From Diplonema papillatum (Eukaryota; Euglenozoa; Diplonemea; Diplonemida; Diplonemidae), in contig JAPJBO010000098.1 of assembly GCA_030068145.1 (NCBI GenBank), positions 334,732-398,731 of the forward strand: a stretch of DNA of 64,000 bases, read 5' to 3'. The position numbers were made by a program, and so were the translations under genes. Position 1 is the first letter of the stretch; every line of letters begins with the position of its first letter. Shown here in pieces: positions 12,290 to 38,921 of the stretch. Under the pieces are notes generated by a model. The model did not search any database and was not told the origin of the DNA. It saw nothing but the letters and a program-made list of their open reading frames with translations.

Positions 12290-14513
12290 CCTGAGTTATT
12301 GCCGACACAGTCGTTGTTTTAACTAGATCCGTGGGTAGAGCACTTTCCTACCAGGAACCATGGCCTTTTCGTTCTGAGTCTAGGCAACTGACAAAACGTT
12401 CGTAGTCATCAGTACCTTGGTCTCGTTCGCTTACTCGGCGGGTCCGGGGGCAAACAAACGAGGCAGCACACTCACCGTCGTCCACGACGAGACCCCGGGC
12501 TTGAGCTGCCCAGCCACATATCTGTCAACCTACATCTGGTGACAAAACCAACAAGACAACAGTACATGGAGCTGGATCAAGCCTGGCCGTGTGTGGTTCT
12601 AGGAGTTCAACCCCGATCTGGTCTGGAAGAAAGTGCGCGGAGGATGCTTGTGCTCCTTGAGAGACTCTTCTTACTTAATTGCCCACCGCAGAAGTAGTAC
12701 GTTCAAATCCTCGCAATTCGATTCCAAATGATACATCCCACTGCCCCCCCCCTGGTTGTCTCAATAGCTTCCTGGCAACTGCAACCTAGTTTTGTGCCTT
12801 CCCGTCGTTGTTTATGTCTGCTTTATCTCCGTCTCTTCCGACACTCCTTATCCGTCTTGCCAAATCTTTCCTCGTCTCCCTGCTGACCAAATTGAGTAGA
12901 GCAGTGGGAATTAGGCAGCAGTTTCAAGCCCGGACAGCTTTTGAGGTCCCCCGAGCAACTGCTTTCATCCATTGAATGCAAAAGCGCCATGCACGTCCTC
13001 TGTGTCACTTCGAGCTCAAGCAAACCCCCATCGGACGCAGTGTTTTCGGCCTGGAAACGGCATTGAATTTCCATTGGATGGCACCAGTCATTAAAAATGC
13101 GCCGTCGGAGAAGAATTGTTGTTGGTCGTCCAGGCTTCAAAGGCGACACCTGACAGGCAGGTCTTCATGTCAATTATCACCCAATACCATGAGGTTATTG
13201 GGTATTTCATGAGGTATACGGTGTGGCAGACTAGACCGCAACTACTTCGCAAACCCACAGTGCTGATGAATGCCACAGTGATAATGATAGGCATAGTAAT
13301 CGCCGTCCTTGCCCACAAGGGAATTTCACGCAGGACAAATCCGCAGCCCTTTCGCGGTGGCCTTTTCATGCCTGCAGGCTACGCAAAAACAGAATTGCGG
13401 TCGGCATTGTACCATAGCTACCAGGCCGGGCCAATACTCGTCGCATATTTCCCGTGACACACTTCCTTGAGCTGTATAGGTTGTCAAACCTTACATCAAT
13501 GGACCTGGGGTTGCCGTGCCTCTTTTTGGGGGGAACTGGGGCAACTTCGCGAAAAAGAAAAATGAATGAAGACTTGACACCCTATAAAGGACAAATTTAC
13601 TCCACGGAGTAGTCTTGCTGTCGAATCTTACGCCAACTCGCCTGGGCCTCTTCTTCGGGTGCGAGCGCAACAAATGGCGACTGTTGTAGGCTTTGGACGC
13701 CTTATTTAGCTTTTTGAAGAGGACAAAGCAACTGAGGAGGACAAAGCAATGTTGTACCAGAAGATGACGTACAACGAAAAAAAGCAGCCGTAACAAGAAA
13801 GAAGTTGTGTATCGCAAAAAGGCACTGGTGGAATGTGCGGCGCTCTTGTTTTTTCCCCTCTTCTCCGAGGGGGGCATAGGCTTTTTGTGAACCTGCGCGT
13901 TTCTTGCTTGCGTCTCTTTCGTAGCGTTGGTTTCTCAAGCGTGGGATAGGTTTGCTTTGTGGGAATCTTGTTGCTTGTTGATACTGGAGAAGGAAAAGAA
14001 GGAAAAACCAGGTACTGAACGGCTGTTGAAACACGTGGCACAGACCTTTGTTGGCTCAAACCAGCGAGGATCCCAGAAGTTCAGCTGCTTTGTACCCCCA
14101 CAGTAGAAAATGAACATGTTCAGTAGCCTTGCGCACAAGGACTGGCTGAAAGTGTTGGACACAATTCCGTGACCAAACTGCATTGCAGACGGGATTGCAT
14201 GTCGTGCCTGCGATGAACAGACAAACAAAGATTATTTGCTTGGCTTCTCGTTTCAGTAGTATCATCGATTTGCATCACACGACAGTGAGGTGGACGGGTA
14301 CAAGGAGGGGACCATCACCCCTTGGACATATAAGCAAAGCCAAAGGATCGTTAGACCATGCTTTCACCGGATCAGATTGTGTGATGTTGCTGATTATGTT
14401 TTCAACCTCAAAGTCTAACCTTCAGGTCTGCCGAAAACCACTCCTCACGCAAAGAAGGGGGGAAAGAGGGAAAGAAACGAGACACGACACTGCGGGCGCG
14501 GTGAATCGAAGAG
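12290..14513. other. Intergenic region, no gene recognised
   Basis: 2.2 kb between the kinesin stop codon and the next candidate gene. The first part should hold the kinesin 3' untranslated region. Several short open frames overlap on both strands, none with a recognisable domain. No tRNA, convincing repeat or splice chain was found. Confidence 0.4.
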
Positions 14514-15683
14514 ATGTCACTGAACAAGACGGACACACGGCAACGCGCCTACAACAGAATCGATACGTCGAGTCAACAGGGGAATTGGGTTGAAGAGAAG
14601 CTGTACAATAAGCATGGGGGTAAGTGTCTGATAGGAAACTGGCAGGAGGAGTCCGTACTTGCCGAAGGCATGGAACCTGGAGCCACGGGCTACAAGATAG
14701 TCGAAGTGGCAGGCACGCGTATGCTCTTCTTCTTTTTACTTGCGGCTAGTCCCGAGTGAATGCTCGGTGCCTCCCTTCTGGGACCACAGAGGGGACAGGC
14801 GCCTAGTAGTAGTACTCGATTTTGCGTCGTTTTTATTCAGTAAAACTCGCCCGGTGAACCCTTCACCAACCAACACCAAAGGCTGTCCTGCCTCTGGTCG
14901 GAGAACCAGGGGAACTCGCACATGACGAGGGACAAAGGCTTCGGACCCTTTAAAAATGGGGGAATCGAACACTTCGAACACGGTTGCGCCTTCTAACCTG
15001 TTGTAACGGTACACAGAGGCGGTAAGAGGCCAAGGCGGGCTCGAGTCGACGACGTTCCTCATCAACCCTGGGTCACCCAGCGCACAGGGAGCTGAACATT
15101 TTACATCGGTGTGTGCCGTAGCTCTTTTTGACTTGTTGAAAGTCCACCAAGCGAAAGCCGCAACCCGCGGCCAGGATGGATTACGTGGGGCCAAAGGTCG
15201 CATCACATGTTTTACCAGCTACGCGAGTCAATTACCCGCAACTTTATATGCACATGGTCTTGTGTTGGTAACCACAAAACAATCTGTTCCCAGACACAAC
15301 GCCGGGATTACAACACCACGAATGCTGATGTCAATGCATTCAAGCCAGCCAAGCTTGGGACACGCAGACAGAAGCGAATGGACGCATTAGTGCAGGCAGC
15401 CCGTGATGCAGAACCGGAAGAGCAGCCCACCCGCATGGAGTACACAACAACATACAAGGCCACGACGGGTCCTGCATCGGCAATAGAACAAATCGACGAG
15501 TTTGACTATGCAGAAGACCAGCCGGTCACCCTCTACACAGGCAACCCTGACACCGGTGCTGCTATGCGCGTTATGGGTCGATCAGCGGGCACCGGACGGA
15601 ACACGATGTCGAAGAATGCAAACTTCTCGACCCCGATCACACACCATCCTATCGGTGGCACGCACAAGACCCCAGCGTACTAG
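14514..15683 (+). CDS. Small unknown gene in at least two exons
   Basis: Two well-formed coding segments. Exon 1 starts at ATG 14514 and ends at about 14718 (donor gtatgc); it contains GNWVEEKLYNKHGGKC and IGNWQEESVLAEG. A later exon runs from about 15294 (acceptor cag) to the TAG at 15681-15683; it contains RRDYNTTNADVNAFKP, MEYTTTYKATTG and a C-terminal NANFSTPITHHPIGG. The first donor is phase 1 and the second acceptor phase 0, so a short middle exon is missing or one border is wrong. The repeated Tyr/Thr and GNW-EE patterns recall small microtubule-associated proteins of ciliary axonemes. That is an impression, not an identification, and I do not recognise the family. The composition is unlike the shadow frames around it, which supports it being real. 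Confidence 0.5.
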
Positions 15684-16373
15684 ACAACAGTCTTCGAGCG
15701 CTTTTCTTATCCACGTGCAAGTGCCGCAGAGACAAAAGCTACGCCCCAAAGGCCTCATCGTCATCCAACTTTGCCTGCATGCCCAGCACTGGAGGAAACG
15801 GCTGTCGGTTGTAAATATTGGATGGTCGTTTCCTTCAGCGTCTGTGTGCTCTGCACGAGAAACAATTCTGTCTCATAGATCGGTTCCATCCAATGTTTCA
15901 TACCTTCTTTTATCTGTTTTCTATGCTTCTCGCGTTCTATTTCAAGCAGCAGGCCGAACGTGGGCAGCTCCACTTGAAATTGCGGCAAATGTAGTCAAAG
16001 GCGAGTTTTAATGCATCAGCAGTTCACGTCGTCTAATCAGGCTAGTGTACTGTCGGAAGATCTGAACGAGAACTCATTTACGACATCACCGTTCATGACC
16101 TGTTTTCCTTGCGGCTCATCAGCGCGAGCAAAAACATTGCAAGAACTAGCTCAGAACTAGTCCGCCAGTTTCCACCTCCCTTTTCAGTGCATCCGCTGCT
16201 TCGGGAAGGATTTCGTCATCGTATTATTATGTGCGATCGGTATTAACCCTTTACGGACTAGGGACACACTTCTTACGGACACTGCGTCGACAAAAGGAGA
16301 CACGTCAAAAATGATCAATGTGAGGAGCCCTGCACTCTAACTCGTGTTTGCTGCTGTGAACAGGACAACAGAA
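15684..16373. other. Intergenic region, no gene recognised
   Basis: Presumed 3' untranslated region of the small unknown gene, followed by sequence with no recognisable coding, RNA or repeat signal up to the left end of the element at 16374. Confidence 0.35.
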
Positions 16374-16968
16374 AGTACGTGCGCTCGGCTAAGGCCGGCG
16401 CGTGGCGAGACTGGAGGTAGCAGTTAAAGTTCGGGAAACAGTAAAGTTCGGGCGATGCTAAGTTCTGGTGAAGCTCAGTTCGGTCGAAGCTCAGTTCGAG
16501 TGATGCTAAGTTCGGGCGAAGCTAAGTTCGGGCGAAGCATAGTTCGGGTCTGGTGATGCTGAGTTCGGCGTGTGGTGGCAAGTTTGGCCTGTGATGGCAA
16601 GTGCCCGGGGCCCGGCGGACCCCCCCCGACTCCGTTTCCCGGGGGTGACTCAAATACCGCGGGATACTGAGAAACTCCGCAAAAAACGCAAATTTCGGGC
16701 ACATTAGACCCCGGAACGCAACAAACCTCGAAAACAATCTTCGACCAGAAAAGTGTGATGGGCGGGGTTCGAAACCGGGGCCTACCGGCCTGAAGACCGG
16801 TAGGCGCCCGCTCACTTTGCCACCCCTATGCATTTTGGTAGGGGGGAAAATAGCTTGCTCCGCACTATTATCTAGTCCAAGAACAATACACTTTTTCATA
16901 GACAAAAGCCGGGTTGGCTCGAATAGAGGCTATTCACATTGCATGTTCATAGGACCTCCAGTCTCGAA
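16374..16968 (-). mobile_element. Short (595-bp) non-autonomous element; deletion relative of the 5.7-kb element at 40983-46710
   Basis: Both ends match, in inverse orientation, the two ends of the 40983-46710 segment. The left end (agtacgtgcgctcggct) followed by a run of agttcggg-type repeats corresponds to 46520-46710 reversed. The right end (tRNA-like module, then ggctattcacattgcatg and cctccagtctcga) corresponds to 40983-41305 reversed. Each end carries the inverted motif cgagactggagg. The short copy joins the two ends at a G/C-rich stretch, as expected for an internal deletion. It ends 66 bp before the channel ATG at 17035, so it overlaps or adjoins that gene's promoter or leader. Confidence 0.75.
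16757..16829 (-). repeat. tRNA-derived (SINE-like) module
   Basis: Read on the minus strand, about 73 bases contain an A-box-like tggcaaagtga, a strong central stem (cctaccgg/ccggtagg) in anticodon-arm position and a B-box-like ggtttcgaacccc at tRNA spacing. The outer ends do not form an acceptor stem, so this is a tRNA-derived pol III promoter-like module, not a working tRNA gene. A second copy with an intact A box lies at 41115-41178. Confidence 0.6.
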
Positions 16969-17034
16969 AAAAACTATGGCTTCTTGACACACGAAGCACG
17001 GCCGCTGAGTTGCCTTGTTCGCAATTCGCCGCAT

Positions 17035-20000
17035 ATGCGTGGCAGCAATGGAAAAGGGCCTGTCGACAGTCAGCTTAGCCGGCCCAACAATCTGCGATCC
17101 AGCGAGATTCTCAAAGCTGCGGAAGAAGAAGATGATGACCAGGAGACTTGTCCTCTACCAAGCAGCCCGACCATTGCTGTGACCTTGGCAGATGTCAACG
17201 CTACACTCGCCCTGTTGGTGCAGTCCAACACACAGCACTCCGCCGAGCTGGGCAAGATGCGGGTTGCCCACAAAATGCAGTTCTGTGCTCTGCAGTCGAA
17301 AGTTATGGCTTTGGAACGAACAATCAGCTCGTTTCAAAGCCATTCCGCCGAGAAAAACTCTGCAGAATCGCAGCGCGAACCTGCAGTTGCCGGTTGCTCC
17401 GACCCCCTGGCGCGGCTGGTCCCGGTGCAGGCTTGCGCCATGGATGTGAACAAAATGTGGTTCGGAGGCCCTCTCTCGTCGCACTCTCCGAAAACCAGCA
17501 GCAAACCGCAATTAAGTTCCCCAACCACAAGCGCAAGATCTCGAACGGGATTTGATGACCCTCCAACGTGCTCAGACGCGCATCCACCAACCAACAAGAA
17601 GGATGCATTGCATCATGGCGAAGACGAATCTGTGCTAGAAGACGTCGTGAGCCACCCAGTGGTGGAAGACTCGAACAATCACAAGGCAGCGGCTGTGAAA
17701 GATGAAGTCAGGAGCGCGTCGTTGGGGTTGTGTAGCCCACACACACACAAGCTGCCTTCCTTTCCACCGGACAATGAACAAGTCAGCATCGACAGAGACT
17801 CAGCCCACGAGGCGGCTTACATCGGCTCGGAAAGCTCTTCGAACTTTCACTCGAAGGTTCAAAACGCTGCTCGATCGATGGCTGTGACAGCAGCTCAGAC
17901 TCCTGGAAGTATCATCCTTCCCGACAACAGCCTGCGCATCGTCGCCGACATCATGTACCTCGTTGTCACCGTCATCGAGACCTCGAAGGCATTTTTCTCA
18001 ATAATCTGGCCGGACGCCATGCGGCAATCCAGCGACCTGGCATTCATGCTATTCTTTTCCGCCTTCCACGCGTTCTTTGTGTGGCTGGTTGCGAGAACAG
18101 CGGTGCTGGATGGCTACCAGTTAGAGGACCGCGAGCCGAAAGCTATTTTGACCCTTTATTGGCAGTCGTGGCTCGTCTTTGACGTGGCAACCGCAGTTCC
18201 GTGGGATGCTGTTCTGTTCATCGCGCGTTGGGGCCGCTTCTTCGGCATAATTCGGCTACTGCATGCTGTGCGTGTCCCGTATTTGTTCAAGACGGCTAAC
18301 CCGCTGAAACAACCGAGCAGTTGGGTGACCGTCGTGAACGTGATATTCTGGAGCTGTTGGTGCCTGAACGTTATTGCTTTTCTGTTCCGTATGATTAACC
18401 ACCTCGAAGCTGCCAGCAGCAGCACGCATTCGAAAGATGTTTTCGACGAGTACCTGGACGCCCTGTACTGGGCAACCATCACCATCTCCTCGGTTGGTTT
18501 TGGAGACATCGTTCCAGAAAATCGGTGGTCACGCCTGTACACGATACCTGTGGTCCTGTTATCTGTGCTGATCCTTTCTATCATCACGGGTCAGGTTGCG
18601 AGTTCTGTCATCCGCCTCGACGCATTCTCTTCGATAGTGAAAGAGAAGAAAGCGAAGCTGTACTCCCTCATGGAACGTTACCAAGTACCTTGGGAAGTCC
18701 AGAAAGAAGCCTTCAGCATCTACCCAACGATCCTCGAAACGTCCCTCAAGGACTACTTCGACATCCTCAGCGACCTGCCGCCTTTCATGCAGGAAAAGGT
18801 CATTTTGTGCGTCAAGAAAAAGCTGGTGTCGCAGGTGTCGCTATTCAAAAACGTCAACGACCAAACATTGACCGCACTTGCAGCAGTCACTCAGCAGGTA
18901 TGCAGTTGCTTATATGGTACCCTCCGAAGAAATAGGGGTTGTTGGACAAGGGTCTGCAGCTCAGTCAGACATCCTGCAGAAATCCATACACCGGTCGGAG
19001 AACCACTGGCTATTACAAGACCCTTGCGCCATTGCACCCCTGACCCGATAGTCACCCGCCCAAAAACGGGATGGAACTCAACGAATGTGACATTTATTGG
19101 GTTCCTGTCATTTCAGAGGAGAACACCTTTTACTATTACCGTATGCGGGTTTAATACGAAACGTGTAAATGTTTCTTAGCTAGTTTTTTGGCCAAAGTGT
19201 TTCTTAATTAACACGTTTCGTACTAAAAACATGGGATCGACGTACTTAGTGAAATTTGAAAAACTGTTGAAACCCCACGATGATCCCCCATTTTTGTTCC
19301 CGAAAATCTTGGGTTTATCGAGCCTTTGAGCTGGAAAAACGTATCGCGGTCAAAGTATTAGCGACAAGAGCGTTCTGGCACTTGTGCATGAAGACGACAG
19401 GCGTGGGCGGGCTCTGGGATGCCAGGAATGGTAACCGCAGCTCCAATCGTCTTGTTGACATCCTCGAGCGTCCGTCTCTATGAACCAAGAGCGGTGTCGG
19501 CGGAAAAGACCGTTGCAAGGTGGCTGACTATCTTGCTTCCGCAAAAGTCAGAAAGCGAGCAAGATACAACGCATCTTCGGAGCGACCGGTCAGTTGTTAC
19601 AAGCATCCAGTGGCAACCACGAGTTCCTGACACGCTAGTGTTCACGAAGGTGTTCATTAGGCGGGCACGCGTCAGTGATGACAGGGTAAGCCGGTCGTAT
19701 GGAAGGGCAGCGCAAGCAAAGGCGGAGTTACCCTTTTTAAAGAAGGAGTAGAGCCTCTCCAGGTGATTGCCATCCAGCTTCTTCTCGTGCTTGCCAGCCC
19801 CAAGACTAGCATGACCGCATCCACCTCCACAGCAACGCATTCATCGTTTGCCAGTTCTTCAAGCTCTTGGTCAAAACCAGCGAAGTCAGAACGTTGATGC
19901 AATCTGCGCATTCACTCAGTACGAGACATTCGTTGAAGTTGCGATGGAGTTCGGCGAGAACGTTGTCCCCGCAACCGGTGGCCTGGGGCAGTGTTGGCGG

Positions 20001-22063
20001 TGGCTCTCGGAGCTGGAGCCAGCTCCCGGCTTTTGGGAGCCAGCTCGGGAGCTGGAAAGAGCCAGCGGGAGCCAGCAGGGCACAATAAAAAGCCATCTCA
20101 AAATTCCCCCAAAATGCGAGAAAACCTTTGCACATTTTTTGGATATCCGGGTCTATTTTTTGCGGATCTCTTCATCGGAGCTGATCACGCAAAAAATCGC
20201 CGAAAAAGGTCTGCTACGTGGACCAGCAAAAAAATGTCACCACTCGGGGGATTGATTCCCGTCCTTCTCGATGCACACCGGTGGTTTCCGCGCCGGGGCC
20301 CTGCTCTTACAAAGACCCACAAACCACGCACATGTTTTGTAATCCCCGGGTCTAATTTTCACGGATCTCTTCATCGGAGCTGATCGCGAGCGTAAATTCG
20401 TCGAAAAAAGTCTGCTACGTGGACCAGAGGGAAAATGCCACCATTCAGGGGATCGATTCCCGCCCTTCTCAACACACACCTGGTGGTTTCCACGCCGGGT
20501 GCCCAGCATATAGCGTAAAGACCCGGGAACCACGCACGTACTTTCTGATCCCCAGGTCTAATTTTCGCGGTTCTCTTCATAGGAGCTGATCGCGAGCAAA
20601 AGTTGTCAAAAAAGGTCTGCTTCGTGGACAGCGAAAAAAAACGGCAACTCCCAGGGGATCGATTCCCGTCCTTCCCGTCACAAACCTGGTGGTTTCCGTG
20701 TCCGGTGCCCTGCATCTTGTAAAGACCCGCGAACCACGCACATACTTCTTGGTCCCCCCGTGTCCATTCTTCACGGTTCTCTTCATCGGAGCTTATCGCG
20801 AGCTAAAAATCGTCAAAAAAGGTCTGCTGCATGCACGAAATTTTCACCAGAAACCCAGCTCCCGCTGGCTCTTCCCAGCTCCCAAGAGCTGGGAGCCACC
20901 GCCAACACTGCCTGGGGGCTGTCTTCAACGAAGACATTGGTCGGCCTCATCTCCTGTTGGATCGGAAACTTTCTCTTCCAGTAAATTTGTCACTCCACCC
21001 GGTCACCACGAAACTCGCCCGGATTGTCGAATCTGCTTCGCTAGGGTGAAGGGCTGACGCGGGCGAAGAAATTGGTGCCTATTTCTTTTTTGACGGGTTC
21101 AGATTTTCTGTCAATTTTCCTGCGTCCTTTTTTTACTGTCGAGCCCCAGTTAACTCCAAGTACAAAACCCCTCAAACCCCCTATGGAAGTGCAGTTTTTA
21201 ATACGAAACGTGTTAGTGTTTCATAGCTTCAGATCCGGGGTGTTTCTTAATTAACACGTTTCGTATTCAAACCGTTTCTTACTAAACACGTTTCATATTA
21301 AACCCGCATACGGTATGTCAAAATTCTTCACTTAGTTCAGCACAGGCTTCATGGGGAACTAACCCCAAATGCAGCTCGGCCTCCTAGGCCAAGTATGCTC
21401 GTCGGGTGTGGCATATTCGACGTGTCCAAACTTGCACAGGTTCTCGTCGCCCCAAACGAAAGCATCATTGTGGCTGGAAGCATCGGGTACGAGATGTATT
21501 TCATCGCGCAGGGGGTCGTACAAGTTCTCGTTCAGGACGCGTACGGTGACGAGATATGTGCTGCAACCTTGCAAAGCGGCTCGTGGTTTGGAGAGATTGC
21601 GCTATTGCGATGTACGGAGAGGACCGCCAGCGTACGAAGCGTGACGGCTTGCTCGTGTTTCAAGCTTCTGAAGGACGATTTCATGGGAATTATCGAAATG
21701 TTCCCCGAGTTCCGGCAGCAGATCCAAGACCTCGTCGAGCACAGACTCCATCAAAACGCGCCGAGAATGCCTCGAGGCCACCACTCCGTTGTTGAGTCGG
21801 AAGACATGGGCCTCACCAAAACGATGTCTATGTCGCAGAGCGAAGCCAATACGAAGCAAGACAACACCTTGTTTCGCAAGTCGGTGGCCACTTCAGCAAC
21901 CGGCTGTCCACAGTCCAGCAGTCATGGTGATTCCTTAGGGTCTGGAATTGGAGAGACCATACACACACCTCGCAGTCCATCAGGGACAAGCCATCGTTTC
22001 AGCAACGCTAGAAATCCGTCTCGAGTCGATAACCCGCTTGAACGCCCTATTTTCAGGTATTGA
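17035..22063 (+). CDS. Cyclic-nucleotide-binding, six-TM potassium channel (EAG/HCN/KAT-like), two exons
   Basis: Exons 17035-18897 and 21440-22063, both borders phase 0 (gtatgc/cag), give 828 residues. Residues 1-about 290 are a Ser/Pro-rich, probably disordered cytoplasmic region. Six hydrophobic segments follow. The S4 segment (WGRFFGIIRLLHAVRV) has few arginines. The pore filter is TISSVGFGDIVP near 484-495, a K+-type signature. A C-linker (KLYSLMERYQVPWEVQKEAF) leads to the cNMP-binding fold, completed by exon 2 (VLVAPNESIIVAGSIGYEMYF). The phosphate cassette GSWFGEIALL..ERTASVRS keeps the Glu and Arg that contact cyclic nucleotide. It should form a plasma- or ciliary-membrane tetramer gated by cNMP and/or voltage. 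The first ATG after the upstream mobile element was chosen. The end is uncertain: a donor-like AG/gtattg at 22057 could splice to exons at 23348-23399 and 23596-23820, whose phases agree. Confidence 0.88.
19988..20911. mobile_element. 0.92-kb nested inverted-repeat element with internal tandem array
   Basis: The left end (gcagtgttggcggtggctc) and, further in, aagagccagcgggagc are mirrored at the right end (gctcccgctggctctt ... gagccaccgccaacactgc). Between the arms lies an array of about 205-bp tandem units. Inverted ends around a central minisatellite resemble the organisation of Helentron-associated (HINE/DINE-like) elements of animals. That comparison is by layout only. Confidence 0.65.
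20130..20830. repeat. Tandem array of a roughly 205-bp unit, about 3.5 copies
   Basis: The landmark ttcatcggagctgat (one copy with ttcatagg) recurs at about 20171, 20370, 20576 and 20782, spacings 199-206. Other shared parts are aaaggtctgct, gattcccgtcctt, ggtggtttccg and gtaaagaccc. Related units recur at 51600-51890, inside another element in a VPS53 intron. Confidence 0.85.
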
Positions 22064-24291
22064 CTTCGGTTATTGCGACAGTCAGGACAGTAGTTGCTGT
22101 ATTGCGTCCTGCTATCAGCCACTATCAATTAATCCCGGGACACCGTCTTCGTCTTGTATATTTTCTGATGTGCGCATTATTGTTTGCTGGAACAGCACCA
22201 CTTTCTGTGCATTCTGGCACGTTCTGCACCCACACAGCCCGCAAACAAACCGACGGACAACTGACGAAAAAAAGATGACAAATGGCTTCCGTGGGAGACT
22301 TAATCGTGTCAGCCATGCAGTATGTCCCGTTTATCTTTTCTTGTTTTTTAGAGTTATAGTTCGCTTGAGAATCCGGGATTTTAGAGTCTCCGGGTGACTT
22401 TCGTCGAATGGGTTCTTTTAAAGCTATTACGGGTGGGTTTGGGGGGGCATGCATGGCTTCTTTCGTGTACACCTTACTTGGTCGCTTTGGCGAGTCAGGT
22501 TCGAAACAATTTGTGACCGACACCAAGTTCTCGCCAGGTTAGGTGAGTGTTCTTGGGCTCCCCACGTCTTACAAGTTGAGCAGGAGTTGCCCTGTAAACC
22601 GTATCGGTCCATTGTTCGCACCATGGCTCTAAGTAGAGTAGAGTGTAGAGTTTTTGTGACCAGGGATCGGCAGGTTGCGGTGCACAACCAAGCGAGCTTT
22701 CGGATTACTTCGCGTCTGGGGTCTGATGTAGCTGTTAAATGGATGTCCTGTCAGGGTTGGCGCGCCTTAGTTGCGAACGTTGTTGCCCGCGGTCGTGGGT
22801 GGGTGACACTTGTGTCACCCACCTACGTCAGGTTGAGTGGCGGATCTTGATGACCAAAACAGCGCCGCATTCTCATGTTGTGGCCATGTGTGGCCATGTG
22901 TATGAGACGGCTGGGGGACCTGGTTAACCTTCTCACTGTAGGTCACAAACCTTTCGCGACCGAGGCTGACAGTAGGGACTGCTGGCATTATCTGAGTCTT
23001 CGATTTGTACAACCCCTGTACACCCCACGCCTCTGGCGAGTTTACTAAGATGTCCAAGTCGTGAGTTTACGGTTTTCGGGGGCCGGTCTTCACCAGCCAA
23101 AGTAGAGAGAACGGAACAACGAACGAAGAGAACTAGTCTGGAAGACGAGCGCCTTGCCTAACTCAGACACGGTTGTACATGCAAAGTTGTAAGGGCCTTC
23201 TCTCTGACACGGATCTTCCTGGGACAAGCTACGAACGGCTGCCTGATAATCCAAACTCACACCTGGGCACACTACCATTCCCGGCACGTTCTCGCAATAG
23301 GGCGGAAAACTTTTTTCCAAATTCTTTACGCCCTTTTTTTTATGCAGGTTGTCCCTTCGGCCGGTGCGTTTCACTTGGATCGAATTCTCACCAACGAAGG
23401 TATGCACTCATTTGAATAGAACGAGTAACTTCTGTCAGTACTGAACAGCAAATAGCCATCTCTGCCAACGACGTTCAATACACGTGTCTTGAACGCTTCT
23501 CTGGTGTGATCAGGTTCACGTTTTGCCGGCATTGTGCCGGGTTCTCGCCCTGGTTCTTGGCTTGTGCCGGCCTCGCACAACACTCAACAAAACAGAGGAA
23601 GAAGAAATCGGAAGTCGCCTGGTGGGTCCATCATGTCCATCATCACCGCAAAAAAAGCAGTTCAGCAGTTTCAACATTCGTGTTCGTCAGTCACATGCCT
23701 CGCGTACAGACAGATCAGCAGGCGTGGATTGTGAGGCACGAGATGCAAACCAAAGCGAACCGAACAGTCCAAGTACTCGAGCGCCTGCTTCCCCAAAAAC
23801 GTGTAGGTCAAATTTATTAGATCAACCGAAAGAAAGGCACTGACGAACCAAGCTCATTGTTCCGGTTGCTGATATTTGAGTTCTATGCAGATGATGATCG
23901 CAAACAAATGGGGCACATCACGTTCAAGTTCTACAAGATTTTACAATCACACTGAACCAGATCATTTTCCAGTTTGTTTTGTTCTGTGCGCAGCATTCGG
24001 CAATGTCCTTGCTTGCAGCGTTATCTTTTCCAAGAACAGCGCAGCCGCAGCTATCTTCACCACCCGCTTCTCTTCAGTCCGAGAACCGAGGGGCTTCACC
24101 ACGTCACGAATGCCAGAACTTGGATAGTGTTCTTCGCTATAAATAAGAAGCGACTTGTAACCTCGCACTCGGGCCTGGGTTGATCCCCTGGGTTGATCCC
24201 CTGGGTTGATCCAAATGACCAGCTTCTTATGTACAAAACAAAACAAGGCACCGAAATAAGCAGCCCCGCGCCTTGCGGGGAAGCTCGCAGG
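22064..24291. other. Intergenic region with two candidate extra channel exons
   Basis: Mostly no recognisable content. Two segments look exon-like. 23348-23399 has acceptor ttttttttatgcag and donor gtatgc. 23596-23820 follows acceptor aaaacag and ends in TAG. If the channel's exon 2 is spliced at 22057 (phase 2), the 52-nt and 225-nt pieces stay in frame to that stop, adding a basic tail. Neither piece has a recognisable domain and the first can be read in another frame, so this is weak. A short gggttgatcccct tandem repeat lies at 24178-24212. Confidence 0.3.

Positions 24292-38921
<14,630 letters not shown>

Larger units (their letters stand above)
19137..21315. mobile_element. 2.2-kb inverted-repeat element filling the channel intron
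   Basis: Termini TACCGTATGCGGGTTTAATA at 19137 and its near-exact inverse ending at 21315 are each followed inward by a second palindromic pair (acgaaacgtgt ... ttaattaacacgtttcgt). No transposase is recognisable between them, so it is non-autonomous or decayed. It occupies most of the 2.5-kb intron and itself contains the smaller element at 19988-20911. Confidence 0.7.

Noticed and set aside
12670..12720. Possible tRNA (gttcaaatcctcgc resembles a B box)
   Set aside because: No A box or pairing acceptor arm at the right distance upstream.
16757..16829. Functional tRNA gene
   Set aside because: A- and B-box-like sequences are present, but the acceptor ends do not pair and the copy at 41115 has lost its B box.
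18156..18587. Minus-strand open frame across the channel pore region
   Set aside because: Shadow of the clearly coding plus-strand frame.
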